From positions 62,001-126,000 of the forward strand of contig NC_013739.1 in assembly GCF_000025265.1 (NCBI RefSeq): a DNA stretch of 64,000 nucleotides, in the 5' to 3' direction. The notes under the pieces were generated by a model. It searched no databases and was not told where the DNA came from. It saw only the letters and a program-made list of their open reading frames with translations. Shown here one piece after another: positions 1 to 8,082 of this stretch (positions are counted from its first letter, which is position 1; each line of letters starts with the position of its first letter). The position numbers and the translations under genes are program-made. Origin of the DNA: Conexibacter woesei DSM 14684. Lineage in GTDB: Bacteria; Actinomycetota; Thermoleophilia; Solirubrobacterales; Solirubrobacteraceae.

Positions 1-158
1 TCCTGGTGATCGACCTGATCGTCGCCTCGACCTTGATGAGCATGGGGATGATCATGCTCCCACCGGTCTTCATCTCGCTGCCGTTCAAGATCCTGCTGTT
101 CGTGCTCGTCGACGGCTGGGCGCTGATCACCGACTCGCTGGTCCGAAGTTTCAACTGA
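1..158 (+). CDS. fliP: Flagellar export gate protein FliP, C-terminal end only
   Basis: The window opens inside this gene; about 51 codons remain, read from position 3 to a TGA at 156-158. The residues include the hydrophobic run [20 protein letters not shown] followed by [19 protein letters not shown], which is the conserved final part of FliP, one of the three proteins (FliP, FliQ, FliR) forming the export gate of the flagellar type III secretion apparatus in the inner membrane. The gene order FliP-FliQ-FliR-FlhB-FlhA that follows supports the call. Nothing can be said about the start or the upstream genes. Confidence 0.9.
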   Translation, partial: LVIDLIVASTLMSMGMIMLPPVFISLPFKILLFVLVDGWALITDSLVRSFN

Positions 159-171
159 TGCGAGGGGCGTG

Positions 172-447
172 ATGGATCAAGACACCGTCATGAACCTGTC
201 GACGCAGGCGCTCGACCTCGCGATCAAGATCGGCGGGCCGCTGCTGCTCGTCGGCCTCGTCGTCGGCCTCGTCGTCTCCGTCTTCCAGGCGATCACGCAG
301 ATCCAGGAGCAGAGCCTCTCGTTCATCCCGAAGATCATCGCGACGGCCGTCGTGCTCGTCGTCGCCGGTCCGTGGATGCTGAACCAGCTGATCGCGTACA
401 CCGAGAACCTCTACCGCTCGATCCCGACGCTGGTCGGTGGCGGATGA
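172..447 (+). CDS. fliQ: Flagellar export gate protein FliQ
   Basis: A 91-residue protein with two long hydrophobic helices and the FliQ-type segment QAITQIQEQSLSFIPKIIA between them. Length and topology match the family (about 89 residues). It forms the export gate channel with FliP and FliR. I chose the ATG at 172 over the GTG at 169 because GAGGGG at 162-167 leaves a usable gap only to the ATG. The stop overlaps the fliR start by four bases, so translation is probably coupled. Confidence 0.93.
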   Translation: MDQDTVMNLSTQALDLAIKIGGPLLLVGLVVGLVVSVFQAITQIQEQSLSFIPKIIATAVVLVVAGPWMLNQLIAYTENLYRSIPTLVGGG

Positions 448-1244
448 ACGCGACGCAGACGACGGCGAACCAGCTGCTCGCCGCGCTCGGCGTCAGAAAC
501 GTCGTCGGCTTCTTCCTCGTGCTCGCGCGCGTCAGCCCGCTCTTCCTCGTCGCGCCGATGTTCAACTCGCGGCAGGTTCCGGCGCGCGCGAGAACGATCG
601 TCGCGCTCGCCTTCGCGCTCGGCCTCTACCCGCTCGCGGTCGCCGGCCAGACGCTGCCGACGGAGGCGTTCGCGATCGTCGGCCTGATCGTCAAGGAGAT
701 GCTCGTCGGCCTCGCGTTCGCGCTCTGCGTCTCGGTCATGTTCGCCGCCGTCGACGCCGCCGGCACGCTGCTCGACTTCATGGTCGGCTTCGCGTTCGGC
801 GGCTCGCTCGACCCGATCACCGGCAACCAGTCGGCCGTGCTGGCGCGCGTCTACAGCCTCGTCGCGGTCGCGATCTTCATCGCGATCAACGGCGACGCCT
901 GGCTGATCCAGGGGATGTCGCGCACGTTCGACATCGTCCCGCTGTCGGCGTCGCCCGACTTCGCCTCGATCTCGCAGGGCGTCGTCGCCGTCTTCACGAC
1001 GATCTTCGCGTCCGCGCTCGCGGTCGCCGCGCCGGTCCTGATCGCGTGCGTGCTGACCGACGTCGCGTTCGGTCTCGTCTCGCGCGTCGTGCCGCAGATG
1101 AACGTCTTCGCGGTCGGCTTCCCGGTCAAGGTGATCGTCGGCCTCGTCGTCGTCGCGGCGTCGCTGCCGTTCGTCGGCGGCTGGATCTCGGATCAGCTCC
1201 AGCTGAGCGTCGGCGAGGCGCTCCAGACCCTCCGGATGGGCTAG
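444..1244 (+). CDS. fliR: Flagellar export gate protein FliR
   Basis: A 266-residue integral membrane protein with about six hydrophobic segments. It carries the FliR-type region FFLVLARVSPLFLVAPMFNS near the N-terminus and a C-terminal segment with VVPQMNVFAVGFPVK, close to the family pattern of an asparagine-glycine-phenylalanine/proline motif before the last helices. FliR completes the FliP5-FliQ4-FliR1 export gate. The start ATG overlaps the fliQ stop (ATGA type). FlhB begins three bases after the stop; FliR and FlhB interact directly and are sometimes fused in other bacteria, but here they are separate. Confidence 0.93.
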   Translation: MNATQTTANQLLAALGVRNVVGFFLVLARVSPLFLVAPMFNSRQVPARARTIVALAFALGLYPLAVAGQTLPTEAFAIVGLIVKEMLVGLAFALCVSVMFAAVDAAGTLLDFMVGFAFGGSLDPITGNQSAVLARVYSLVAVAIFIAINGDAWLIQGMSRTFDIVPLSASPDFASISQGVVAVFTTIFASALAVAAPVLIACVLTDVAFGLVSRVVPQMNVFAVGFPVKVIVGLVVVAASLPFVGGWISDQLQLSVGEALQTLRMG

Positions 1245-1247
1245 CTG

Positions 1248-2324
1248 ATGGCCGACGACAGAACAGAGAGAGCGACACCCAGAAAGCGCGACGACGCCCG
1301 CAGAAGAGGCCAGGTCGCGCGCTCGATGGACGTCAACGGCGCGGTCGTGCTGATCGCCGGCCTGTTCGCGCTGAGCCTGCTCGGCCCCGCCGTCGTCGGC
1401 GCGATGGAGACGTCGATGCGCGACTCGTTCGAGCGCATCTCCGACCCGCAGGCCGCGCTGACCGCGGGCGGGCTGGAGGGGATCGCGATGTCGACGCTGC
1501 GGACGCTCGCGCTCGCGATCGGCCCGGTCGCCGCCGTCTGCGCGATCGCCGGCATCGTCGCCAACCTCGGCCAGGTCGGCCTCAAACCGTCGGCGGAGGC
1601 GCTCAAGCCGCAGGCGCAGCGGATCAACCCGCTCAGCGGCGCGAGAAACGTCTTCGGCCCGCGGATGTTCTTCGAGGGTGCGAAGTCGATCGTCAAGGTC
1701 GCCGTCATCGGCGTGATCGTCGCGATGGCGGTCGCGCCGAAGATGACCGAGCTGTCGGCGACCGTCGGCGCGAGCCCCGGCCAGCTCGCGGCCGAGCTGG
1801 TGAGCCTCGTGCTGTCGATCTCGCAGCGCGCGGCGATCGCCTACCTCGTGATCGGCGCGATCGACTACGCCTACCAGAAGTACACGCACGAGAAGCAGCT
1901 GCGGATGTCCATGCAGGACGTCAAGGACGAGTTCAGATCGCAGCAGCTGCCGGCCGAGGTCAAGTCGATGCAGCGACGCCGGATGATGCAGCAGGCGCGC
2001 GCTCGCATGATGTCCGCGGTTCCCGACGCTGACGTCGTCGTCACGAACCCGACGCACTTCGCCGTCGCGCTCAAGTACGACGGCACCAAGCCCGCGCCGA
2101 TCGTCGTCGCCAAGGGGCAGGACCTGATCGCGCTGCAGATCCGCAGACTGGCCGCCGAGCACGACGTGCCGGTGATCGAGAACAGACCGCTCGCGCGCTC
2201 GCTGCACGCGACCGTCGAGGTCGGCCAGATGATCCCCGAGGACCTCTACCAGGCCGTCGCGCAGGTCCTGGCCCACGTGTACAGAGTCGCGGGGAACGCC
2301 CGCAGGAAGGTCGGCGCGCGATGA
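1248..2324 (+). CDS. flhB: Flagellar export switch protein FlhB
   Basis: A 358-residue protein that switches the flagellar export apparatus from rod/hook to filament substrates. The N-terminus DRTERATPRKRDDARRRGQV matches the FlhB start pattern (EKTE-ATPKK-DAR-GQV). Four hydrophobic segments lie between residues about 30 and 210, followed by a charged linker and the autocleavage motif NPTH at residues 267-270. The cytoplasmic tail after the cleavage site has family-typical segments such as PVIENRPLARSL. The flhA start overlaps the end by four bases. AGA arginine codons are frequent at the N-terminus. Confidence 0.96.
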   Translation: MADDRTERATPRKRDDARRRGQVARSMDVNGAVVLIAGLFALSLLGPAVVGAMETSMRDSFERISDPQAALTAGGLEGIAMSTLRTLALAIGPVAAVCAIAGIVANLGQVGLKPSAEALKPQAQRINPLSGARNVFGPRMFFEGAKSIVKVAVIGVIVAMAVAPKMTELSATVGASPGQLAAELVSLVLSISQRAAIAYLVIGAIDYAYQKYTHEKQLRMSMQDVKDEFRSQQLPAEVKSMQRRRMMQQARARMMSAVPDADVVVTNPTHFAVALKYDGTKPAPIVVAKGQDLIALQIRRLAAEHDVPVIENRPLARSLHATVEVGQMIPEDLYQAVAQVLAHVYRVAGNARRKVGAR

Positions 2325-4399
2325 ACTCCCCGCTGCTGAGAAAGGCTCTCGGCCAGACCGACCTGCTGGCGGCGCTCGGCGTCGTGCTGATCGTGGTGAT
2401 GCTCGTCATCCCGCTGCCGCCGATGCTGCTCGACTTCTTCATCACGCTGAACATCTCGGCGGCGATCGCGATCGTGGTGGCGACGCTCTACCTCAACCGC
2501 GCGCTCGACTTCTCCGCGTTCCCGTCGCTGCTGCTCCTGACGACGATGTTCCGGCTCGCGATCAACGTCTCGGTCACGCGCCTGATCCTCACGACCGGCG
2601 ACGCCGGCCACGTCATCAGAGCGTTCGGCGAGTTCGTCGTCGGCGGCAACGTGATCGTCGGCCTCGTGATCTTCTTCATCCTCGTCGTGATCCAGTTCGT
2701 CGTCGTTACGAACGGCGCCAGCCGCGTCGCCGAGGTCGGCGCGCGCTTCACGCTCGACGCGATGCCCGGCAAGCAGATGGCGATCGACGCCGACCTCAAC
2801 GCTGGCCTGATCACTGACGACGAGGCGCGCAGACGCCGCGCCGAGATCTCGCAGGAGGCCGACTTCTACGGCTCGATGGACGGCGCCTCGAAGTTCGTCA
2901 GAGGCGACGCGATAGCGGCGATCGTGATCGTGCTGATCAACCTGCTCGGCGGTCTCGCCGTCGGGATCATGCAGATGGACATGCCGTTCGGCGAGGCGAT
3001 CCAGCACTTCTCGCTGCTGACGATCGGCGACGGCCTCGCGGCGCAGATCCCGGCGCTGCTGATCTCGGTCGCGACCGGCATCCTCGTCACGCGCGCGGCG
3101 TCCGACAGAGACCTCGGCGCCGACATCTCCGACCAGATCCTCAAGCAGCGCAAGGCACCGCTCGTCGCCGGCGGCGCGATCCTCGCGTTCGCGCTCGTGC
3201 CGGGCCTGCCGAAGATCCCGTTCATCGTGATCGGCGGCATCTTCCTCGCGGTCGGGCTGGCGCTGCGCAGAGCGGACGCCGACCAGGCCGAGGAGGACGC
3301 CGAGACGGCGCGCATCGACGCCGAGGGCACCGCCGCCGCGCAGCCGCGCGACGCGGCGCTGGAGGCGCTGCCGATCGACCCGCTCGAGCTCGCGATCGGC
3401 TTCGGCCTCGTGCGGCTCGTCGACCAGCAGAACGGCGGCACGCTGCTCTCGCGCGTGAGCGTCATCCGGCGGCAGATCGCGACCGAGCTGGGGATGGTGA
3501 TCCCGCCCGTGCGGATCCACGACGAGCTGGGGCTCGACTCGCACGAGTACGTGCTGAAGGTGCGCGGAACCGAGGTCGCGCGCGGGCGGATCATGGCCGG
3601 CCACCAGCTCGCGATGGACCCGGGCGACGCGGTCGGCCAGCTGCAGGGCGTGCCGACGACCGAGCCGGCGTTCGGCCTGCCCGCGACGTGGGTCACCGAC
3701 GACCAGCGCGCGGAGGCGGAGGCACTCGGCTTCACCGTCGTCGACGGCGAGTCGGTGATCGTCACGCACCTGACCGAGACGATCCGCGCGCACGCCTCTG
3801 AGCTGCTCACCCGCCAGGACGTGAGAGCGCTGCTGGACCAGCTGAAGGAGAGCAACCAGGCGGTCGTCGACGAGGTCGTGCCGGACATGCTCACGCTTGG
3901 CGAGATCCAGCGCGTGCTGCAGGGGCTGCTGTCGGAGGGCGTCTCGATTCGCGACCTCGGCACGATCGTCGAGGCGATCGGCGACAAGGCGCGGCTCACG
4001 CGCGACCCGGCGCTGCTGGCCGAGTACGCGCGCCAGGCGCTCGGCCGCACGATCACCGCGCCGTACCTCGACGGCGAGCAGCGGCTGCGCGCGCTCGCGC
4101 TCGACCCGGCGATCGAGCAGGAGGTCGCGGCGTCGATCACGCAGACCTCCGACGGCGAATACCTCGCGATGGATCCCGTCCGCGCGCAGGCTTTGATCGG
4201 CGCGCTCCGAACACAGGTGGAGCACGCGACCGCGCGCGGCAGCAGGCCGGTGCTGCTGTGCTCGGCGCGCGTGCGCCGCCACATCCGGCGGCTCGTCGAG
4301 CAGGCGCTGCCGCACCTCGCGGTCTGCTCGTACAACGAGATCGCACCCGGCATCACTGTGGAGACGATTGGAGTGATCGAGCATGAGCTCGCAAGTTGA
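2321..4399 (+). CDS. flhA: Flagellar export platform protein FlhA
   Basis: A 692-residue FHIPEP-family protein, the usual family length. Residues 1 to about 330 hold the membrane part with the highly conserved stretch LDFSAFPSLLLLTTMFRLA and, further on, the cytoplasmic loop with RRRAEISQEADFYGSMDGA. Residues from about 350 form the cytoplasmic domain that docks export chaperones and substrates, with the conserved IPPVRIHDELGLDSHEY-type segment. FlhA forms the nonameric ring coupling proton motive force to export. It overlaps flhB by 4 bases and flhF by 17 bases. Confidence 0.96.
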   Translation: MNSPLLRKALGQTDLLAALGVVLIVVMLVIPLPPMLLDFFITLNISAAIAIVVATLYLNRALDFSAFPSLLLLTTMFRLAINVSVTRLILTTGDAGHVIRAFGEFVVGGNVIVGLVIFFILVVIQFVVVTNGASRVAEVGARFTLDAMPGKQMAIDADLNAGLITDDEARRRRAEISQEADFYGSMDGASKFVRGDAIAAIVIVLINLLGGLAVGIMQMDMPFGEAIQHFSLLTIGDGLAAQIPALLISVATGILVTRAASDRDLGADISDQILKQRKAPLVAGGAILAFALVPGLPKIPFIVIGGIFLAVGLALRRADADQAEEDAETARIDAEGTAAAQPRDAALEALPIDPLELAIGFGLVRLVDQQNGGTLLSRVSVIRRQIATELGMVIPPVRIHDELGLDSHEYVLKVRGTEVARGRIMAGHQLAMDPGDAVGQLQGVPTTEPAFGLPATWVTDDQRAEAEALGFTVVDGESVIVTHLTETIRAHASELLTRQDVRALLDQLKESNQAVVDEVVPDMLTLGEIQRVLQGLLSEGVSIRDLGTIVEAIGDKARLTRDPALLAEYARQALGRTITAPYLDGEQRLRALALDPAIEQEVAASITQTSDGEYLAMDPVRAQALIGALRTQVEHATARGSRPVLLCSARVRRHIRRLVEQALPHLAVCSYNEIAPGITVETIGVIEHELAS

Positions 4400-6515
4400 C
4401 GATCGACCGAAGACGAACGGGCACGTGCCGGCCGACCCCTCGCTGCGCACCTACCGCGGCAGATCGCTGGAGGAGATCCTCCCGCAGATCCGCGCCGAGC
4501 TCGGTCCCGACGCCGTCGTCGTGCGTCAGCGCGACGGGCTGATGGGCGGCATCGGCGGCTTCTTCCAGCAGCAGTTCGTCGAGGTCCAGGCGCGGGCGGG
4601 CGGGGGCAAGATGCGGCTGGACGTCTACGACGACGAGCCCGCACTGCCCGAGCCGCTCCAGCAGGCCGCCGCCGAGGAGCCGGCGCCACCTTCGTCTCCG
4701 GCGGCCTTCGAGGCTCCCCGCCCTGTGGGTCCGCCGGCCTCGTCCGGTCCCGAGTCGCTCGCGCCGGCGCCGAGAGCGGGGCCGACCGCCGCCGAGCTGC
4801 TCGCGCAGGCGACCGGCTCCGCGGCCGGCGACCCGCGCACGCCCGCGGAGATCCTGCGCGCCCACAGCGGTACGTTCGCCAAGCAGCTCGCCGACGCCGA
4901 GGAGCGTGCCGAGCCGACCGTCCGCGCGAGCGGCGCCGCGTCGGCGGCCGCCGACGAGCCGACCGGCCGCTACGCCCCGCCCGTCCCCGCCGACGCGGCC
5001 GAGACGGAGCCGATCCCGCTCCCGCCCCGCCCGGCCCCCGCACCCGTGCCGGCCCCCGAGCCCGAGCTGCCGCCCGCGGCGAGAGCTGCGCCCGTCGCCC
5101 CGGCTGCGCCCGCCCGGCCGGCGAGAGCCACAGCGAGAAGAGCTGCGGCGAAGAAGCGCAGAGGCGCGGCGAAGGGGAGAGCGAGAGCCGCTCCGGCCGC
5201 GAGAGCCCCCGCTCCGAGAGCGGAGCCGGCCGCGAGAGTGCCCGCCGCGAGCGCGGAGCCGGCCACCGCCACCGCCGCTCCAGCCGCAAGAGCCGCGCCG
5301 GTCGCCAGAACGGAACCGGTCGCGAGAGTCCCCACACCGGAAGCCGCTCCGGCTCCCAGAGCCGCGCCCTCCGTGAGAGCGGAGCCAGCCCCGAGAGCCG
5401 CCACCTCGAAGCCGCGCGCGAAGCCGGCCAAGCCCGCAGCGGCCGCAAAGCCGGAGTCGCCCGCGAGCGGCGTCGGCCCGCGCACGACCCAGGCGCTGGA
5501 GCTGGCCGCGGCGATCGCGGCGGCCAATCTCGCAGCCAGGGCGGCCGCCTCCGCGCTCCCGGCGCCCGCCCGGCCCCCGGTGGAGGCCGCCGAGCCGGCG
5601 CCCGCGCAGCCGGGCACGGCCGGTCCCGGCACCGAGCTGGTCCTCGCCACCGCGCCCTCGCCAGCGCCTCCGGCCGCGTCACCGCGTGTCACCGCCCCCC
5701 GTCGCAGCCTCTTCGGCCGCCGCAGCGGCGCGACGACGCCGCGCCGGCTCGTCGACGCGCCGGCCGCGGCGGAGGTGACAGGCTCGCTCGCCGCGCACGG
5801 TCTCGCGCCGGCCGCGGCGGAGGAGCTGCTCGTCGACGCGACCGCGCACGTGCTGCCGTTCACTCCGGGCGCCGATGTCAGAACGGCGGTCCGCTCCGCA
5901 CTCGCGCGCCGCATCCCGCTGCCCGCCCCGCCCCGCCTCGGCGGCCGCGTCGTCGCGTTCGTCGGCGCCGGCGGCGGTGGCAAGACGCGCTGCACCGCCG
6001 GGCTCGCCGCCGCGTACGCGCAGGGCAGCTCCGTCCCGGTCGCCTGCCTCACGTTCGCCCCGGCCGATGGCGGCGCCGAGCTGACCGCGCTGCTCAAGCC
6101 CCACGGCGTCAAGGTCGAGGCGGTCGCGACGGCGGAGGCCGCCGCCAAGCGGCTCGCCGCGCTCCGCGCCGAGGCGCTCGTCGTGCTCGACACGCCCGCT
6201 GTCTCCCCGGGCGACCCCGACGCGGTCGCGCGGATGGCAGCCGAGCTGGCACCGCTCCAGCTCGACGAGATCCAGCTCGTCGTACCGGCGACGCTCAGCG
6301 CGACCGTCGCGGAAGAGCTGGTCGAGCGGCTCGCGCCGCTGCAGCCGACCGGGATCGCGATGACCCACGCCGACGCGACCGACCACATCGGCGCCGTCGT
6401 CGACCTCGCCTGCGCGACGCGACTCCCGCTCGCCTACGTCAACAGCGGGCTGGAGCTGCCGGGCGCGCTCGCGCCGGCCGACCCGGCCCAGCTCGCGGAG
6501 CGGCTGCTGTCATGA
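4383..6515 (+). CDS. flhF: FlhF-type SRP-like GTPase with long Ala/Pro/Arg linker and atypical G motifs
   Basis: A 710-residue protein. Residues about 20-75 carry the FlhF N-terminal motif (TYRGRSLEEILPQIRAELGP, then DAVVVRQR). Residues about 80-440 are a low-complexity Ala/Pro/Arg/Glu linker, much longer than in known FlhF proteins, rich in AGA codons. Residues about 445-710 form an SRP-type NG domain with P-loop GAGGGGKT at 528-535. The nucleotide-site motifs are unusual: DTPAVS at 603-608 stands where DTAGR is expected, and THAD at 661-664 where TKxD is expected. FlhF normally guides flagellar placement and number at the cell pole. No FlhG partner follows. GTP binding is plausible; efficient hydrolysis is doubtful. 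Confidence 0.85.
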   Translation: MSSQVDDRPKTNGHVPADPSLRTYRGRSLEEILPQIRAELGPDAVVVRQRDGLMGGIGGFFQQQFVEVQARAGGGKMRLDVYDDEPALPEPLQQAAAEEPAPPSSPAAFEAPRPVGPPASSGPESLAPAPRAGPTAAELLAQATGSAAGDPRTPAEILRAHSGTFAKQLADAEERAEPTVRASGAASAAADEPTGRYAPPVPADAAETEPIPLPPRPAPAPVPAPEPELPPAARAAPVAPAAPARPARATARRAAAKKRRGAAKGRARAAPAARAPAPRAEPAARVPAASAEPATATAAPAARAAPVARTEPVARVPTPEAAPAPRAAPSVRAEPAPRAATSKPRAKPAKPAAAAKPESPASGVGPRTTQALELAAAIAAANLAARAAASALPAPARPPVEAAEPAPAQPGTAGPGTELVLATAPSPAPPAASPRVTAPRRSLFGRRSGATTPRRLVDAPAAAEVTGSLAAHGLAPAAAEELLVDATAHVLPFTPGADVRTAVRSALARRIPLPAPPRLGGRVVAFVGAGGGGKTRCTAGLAAAYAQGSSVPVACLTFAPADGGAELTALLKPHGVKVEAVATAEAAAKRLAALRAEALVVLDTPAVSPGDPDAVARMAAELAPLQLDEIQLVVPATLSATVAEELVERLAPLQPTGIAMTHADATDHIGAVVDLACATRLPLAYVNSGLELPGALAPADPAQLAERLLS

Positions 6516-6597
6516 GCGCGAAAAGCCGCGGCCAGAGGCCTTGCTTTCCGGGCGAGAACTCGCCAGAGGCTCGCTCTCGCGTGGAGGAGGTCTCCGC

Positions 6598-7269
6598 ATG
6601 AGCCCGCTGCGCAAGCGGCCGCAGCGGCGGCCGGGCTCCGCCGCGCCGCCGCCGTTGCCGGAGGTGCGTCAGGAGGTCGACCTGGCGCTGCCCGGGCGCG
6701 AGCGCTTCGCGGCGCGCGTGACGCAGGTCTCCGACGAGGCGATCGTGCTCGTGCTGATGCTCGACGCGCGTGACCCGCTGCAGCTCGGCGAGGTCGCCGA
6801 GATGGCGCTCGAGTTCGCCGGCCCGCGCGGGCTCGTGCGGATCGAGGGCCAGGGGCGGGTGACGGCGTACGACGTCGTCCACCTGCGACTGGAGGGCGCG
6901 GTCGAGGTCGTCCAGCGGCGTGACTTCGTGCGCGTCAGAGCGGTGCGGCCGATGGCGCTGGCGCCGATCGACGAGGAGGGCACGATCGGCGATTGGATCG
7001 ACACGCTGACGGTCAACGTCAGCGGCAACGGCTTCCTCGCGGCCGGCCCCGACACGCTCGCGATCGGGAGCGCGGTGCGCTTCCGCGTTCGCGTCGTCGA
7101 GGGCGAGCCGCCGATCGAGGGTCTCGGTCGCGTCGCGCGCGCCAGCGACGCCGGCCACCGCGGGATTGCGATCGAGCAGCTGGTCGACGACGGCCGCCGG
7201 CGCTTGGTCGCCTTCATCTTCGAACGCGAGCGGATCGCGCGCAGAGTCACGCGCGACAGCGAGCTGTGA
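6598..7269 (+). CDS. PilZ-domain protein, YcgR-like c-di-GMP effector
   Basis: A 223-residue protein with an N-terminal YcgR-like beta domain (about residues 20-95) and a C-terminal PilZ domain. The two c-di-GMP-binding elements are visible: QRRDFVRVRA (the RxxxR element) and NVSGNGFLAAG (the D/NxSxxG element). Such proteins act as molecular brakes on the flagellar motor when c-di-GMP is high. A strong Shine-Dalgarno, GGAGGAGG, ends seven bases before the ATG at 6598, which decides the start. It sits between flhF and the flagellins, supporting a motility role. Confidence 0.87.
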   Translation: MSPLRKRPQRRPGSAAPPPLPEVRQEVDLALPGRERFAARVTQVSDEAIVLVLMLDARDPLQLGEVAEMALEFAGPRGLVRIEGQGRVTAYDVVHLRLEGAVEVVQRRDFVRVRAVRPMALAPIDEEGTIGDWIDTLTVNVSGNGFLAAGPDTLAIGSAVRFRVRVVEGEPPIEGLGRVARASDAGHRGIAIEQLVDDGRRRLVAFIFERERIARRVTRDSEL

Positions 7270-7286
7270 CCGGGAGGACGGGAACG

Positions 7287-7694
7287 ATGGCACCGAGGGA
7301 CACGCGCGCGCGTGGGCGCCAGAGAGGCGCGCGCGGGGGCGGCGCGGGCAGAGGCCGGCGCAGAGGCAGCGGCGGCGGTGGGCCGACGCTGCCGAGCGTC
7401 GCCAACCATCCGAAGGCGGGCGAGCAGGTCAAGCGGGCGAAGGCGTGGGCCGGCCTGGTCGGCTTCGGCCTCGTCGCGTTCGTCTCCTGGCGAGGCGGCG
7501 TGCCGGTCGAGGACCTGCTGCTGCGCTCGCTCGCCGGCGGGATCATCGCCTACCTCGTCGTCTGGGCGTGCGCCGTCGCGATCTGGCGCCACCTCGTCGT
7601 GACCGAGCTGGAGGTCGTGCGCGAGCGCCGCGCCGAGGAGGCCGCCGCGCGCAAGGCTGCCGCGCCGCCGATGACCGACGGCGCCGAGGCGTAG
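7287..7694 (+). CDS. Small basic membrane protein of unknown function in the flagellar locus
   Basis: 135 residues. The N-terminal 35 residues are Arg/Gly-rich and very basic (ARGRQRGARGGGAGRGRRRG), then two hydrophobic stretches follow (about residues 55-72 and 85-108: LLLRSLAGGIIAYLVVWACA), and the C-terminus is charged and helical. GGGAGG lies upstream at a workable distance from the ATG at 7287. I do not recognise the family. It is co-directional with pilZ (17-base gap) and the next small gene (13-base gap), so it probably belongs to the end of the flagellar operon; an accessory motor or basal-body role is only a guess. Confidence 0.6.
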   Translation: MAPRDTRARGRQRGARGGGAGRGRRRGSGGGGPTLPSVANHPKAGEQVKRAKAWAGLVGFGLVAFVSWRGGVPVEDLLLRSLAGGIIAYLVVWACAVAIWRHLVVTELEVVRERRAEEAAARKAAAPPMTDGAEA

Positions 7695-7707
7695 GCCGGA
7701 GCGTCCG

Positions 7708-7950
7708 ATGGTCGATCGGATCAACCCGATCATCCCGCGCAACCCCGACATCTTCCCGGTGCCGTCCGTCGGCCGGCCGCGGGTCTCCGAGCAGGAGCGG
7801 GACCAGCGCCGCAGGGAGCGCGAGGACGACGAGCGCGAGCAGGAGCAGGAGCGCCGCCGCGCCGCCGCCGCTGCAAGACGCGCCGCCGACGCTGCCGCCG
7901 CAGACGCGGGCGAGGACGATGAGCGCCCGCACGTCGACCTGATCGCCTAG
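7708..7950 (+). CDS. Small charged coiled-coil protein of unknown function
   Basis: 80 residues, no hydrophobic segment. The first 25 residues are proline-rich (INPIIPRNPDIFPVPSVGRP). Residues about 27-70 are a dense Arg/Glu/Asp/Ala helix predicted to be a coiled coil (RDQRRREREDDEREQEQERR). Highly charged low-complexity proteins can be spurious in GC-rich DNA, but the spacing behind the previous gene and the position just before the flagellin promoter make a real gene fairly likely. It could be a small export chaperone or regulator for the adjacent flagellins; no motif proves that. Confidence 0.5.
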   Translation: MVDRINPIIPRNPDIFPVPSVGRPRVSEQERDQRRREREDDEREQEQERRRAAAAARRAADAAAADAGEDDERPHVDLIA

Positions 7951-7959
7951 CACTTGAGA

Positions 7960-7977
7960 GCGTTGGCGCGCCAACGC
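7960..7977 (+). terminator. Perfect 18-bp palindrome after the flagellar export operon
   Basis: GCGTTGGCGCGCCAACGC is a perfect inverted repeat ten bases after the stop of the 80-residue gene and ahead of the flagellin promoter. It could form a hairpin ending the upstream transcript. There is no U-tract, so it may be a processing or Rho-associated hairpin rather than a classical terminator. Confidence 0.4.
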
Positions 7978-7998
7978 GGCCGACTGGCACCCGATCAC

Positions 7999-8025
7999 TC
8001 AAGCTTGGCGCTCCACCGCCGATGA
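7999..8025 (+). promoter_or_regulatory. Sigma-28 (FliA/WhiG-type) promoter of flagellin 1
   Basis: TCAA at 7999-8002, a 15-base spacer, then GCCGATGA at 8018-8025. This fits the sigma-28 consensus TAAA-N15-GCCGATAA. The same elements with the same spacer occur before flagellin 4 and the CHAP gene. The flanking sequence is also similar to that before flagellin 4. Confidence 0.8.
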
Positions 8026-8038
8026 ACGGGGGGAACAG

Positions 8039-8082
8039 GAGCGACATGGAGTCGCTCGGGACACATCAAGGAGATGTGACGC
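8039..8082 (+). promoter_or_regulatory. Flagellin 1 leader: AUGGA-loop hairpin plus GGA Shine-Dalgarno (candidate CsrA sites)
   Basis: A 7-bp stem GAGCGAC/GTCGCTC (8039-8045 with 8051-8057) closes the loop ATGGA. The Shine-Dalgarno AAGGAG follows before the ATG at 8083. The closing pairs A-U and C-G around the GGA-containing loop resemble the CsrA consensus ACARGGAUGU presented in a hairpin. The same element precedes all four flagellins with compensating stem changes. Confidence 0.7.

Noticed and set aside
411-2276. Long minus-strand open frame (621 codons) across fliR and flhB
   Set aside because: Arg/Asp/Glu-rich antisense shadow of genuine genes, with no domain; typical of GC-rich DNA.
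2246-4450. 734-codon minus-strand open frame opposite flhA
   Set aside because: Shadow frame; flhA is clearly coding on the plus strand with conserved motifs.
6512-6601. 29-codon open frame between flhF and pilZ, with ATGA overlaps at both ends
   Set aside because: The overlaps are attractive, but the peptide has no recognisable feature and no ribosome site of its own; left as undecided, not annotated.
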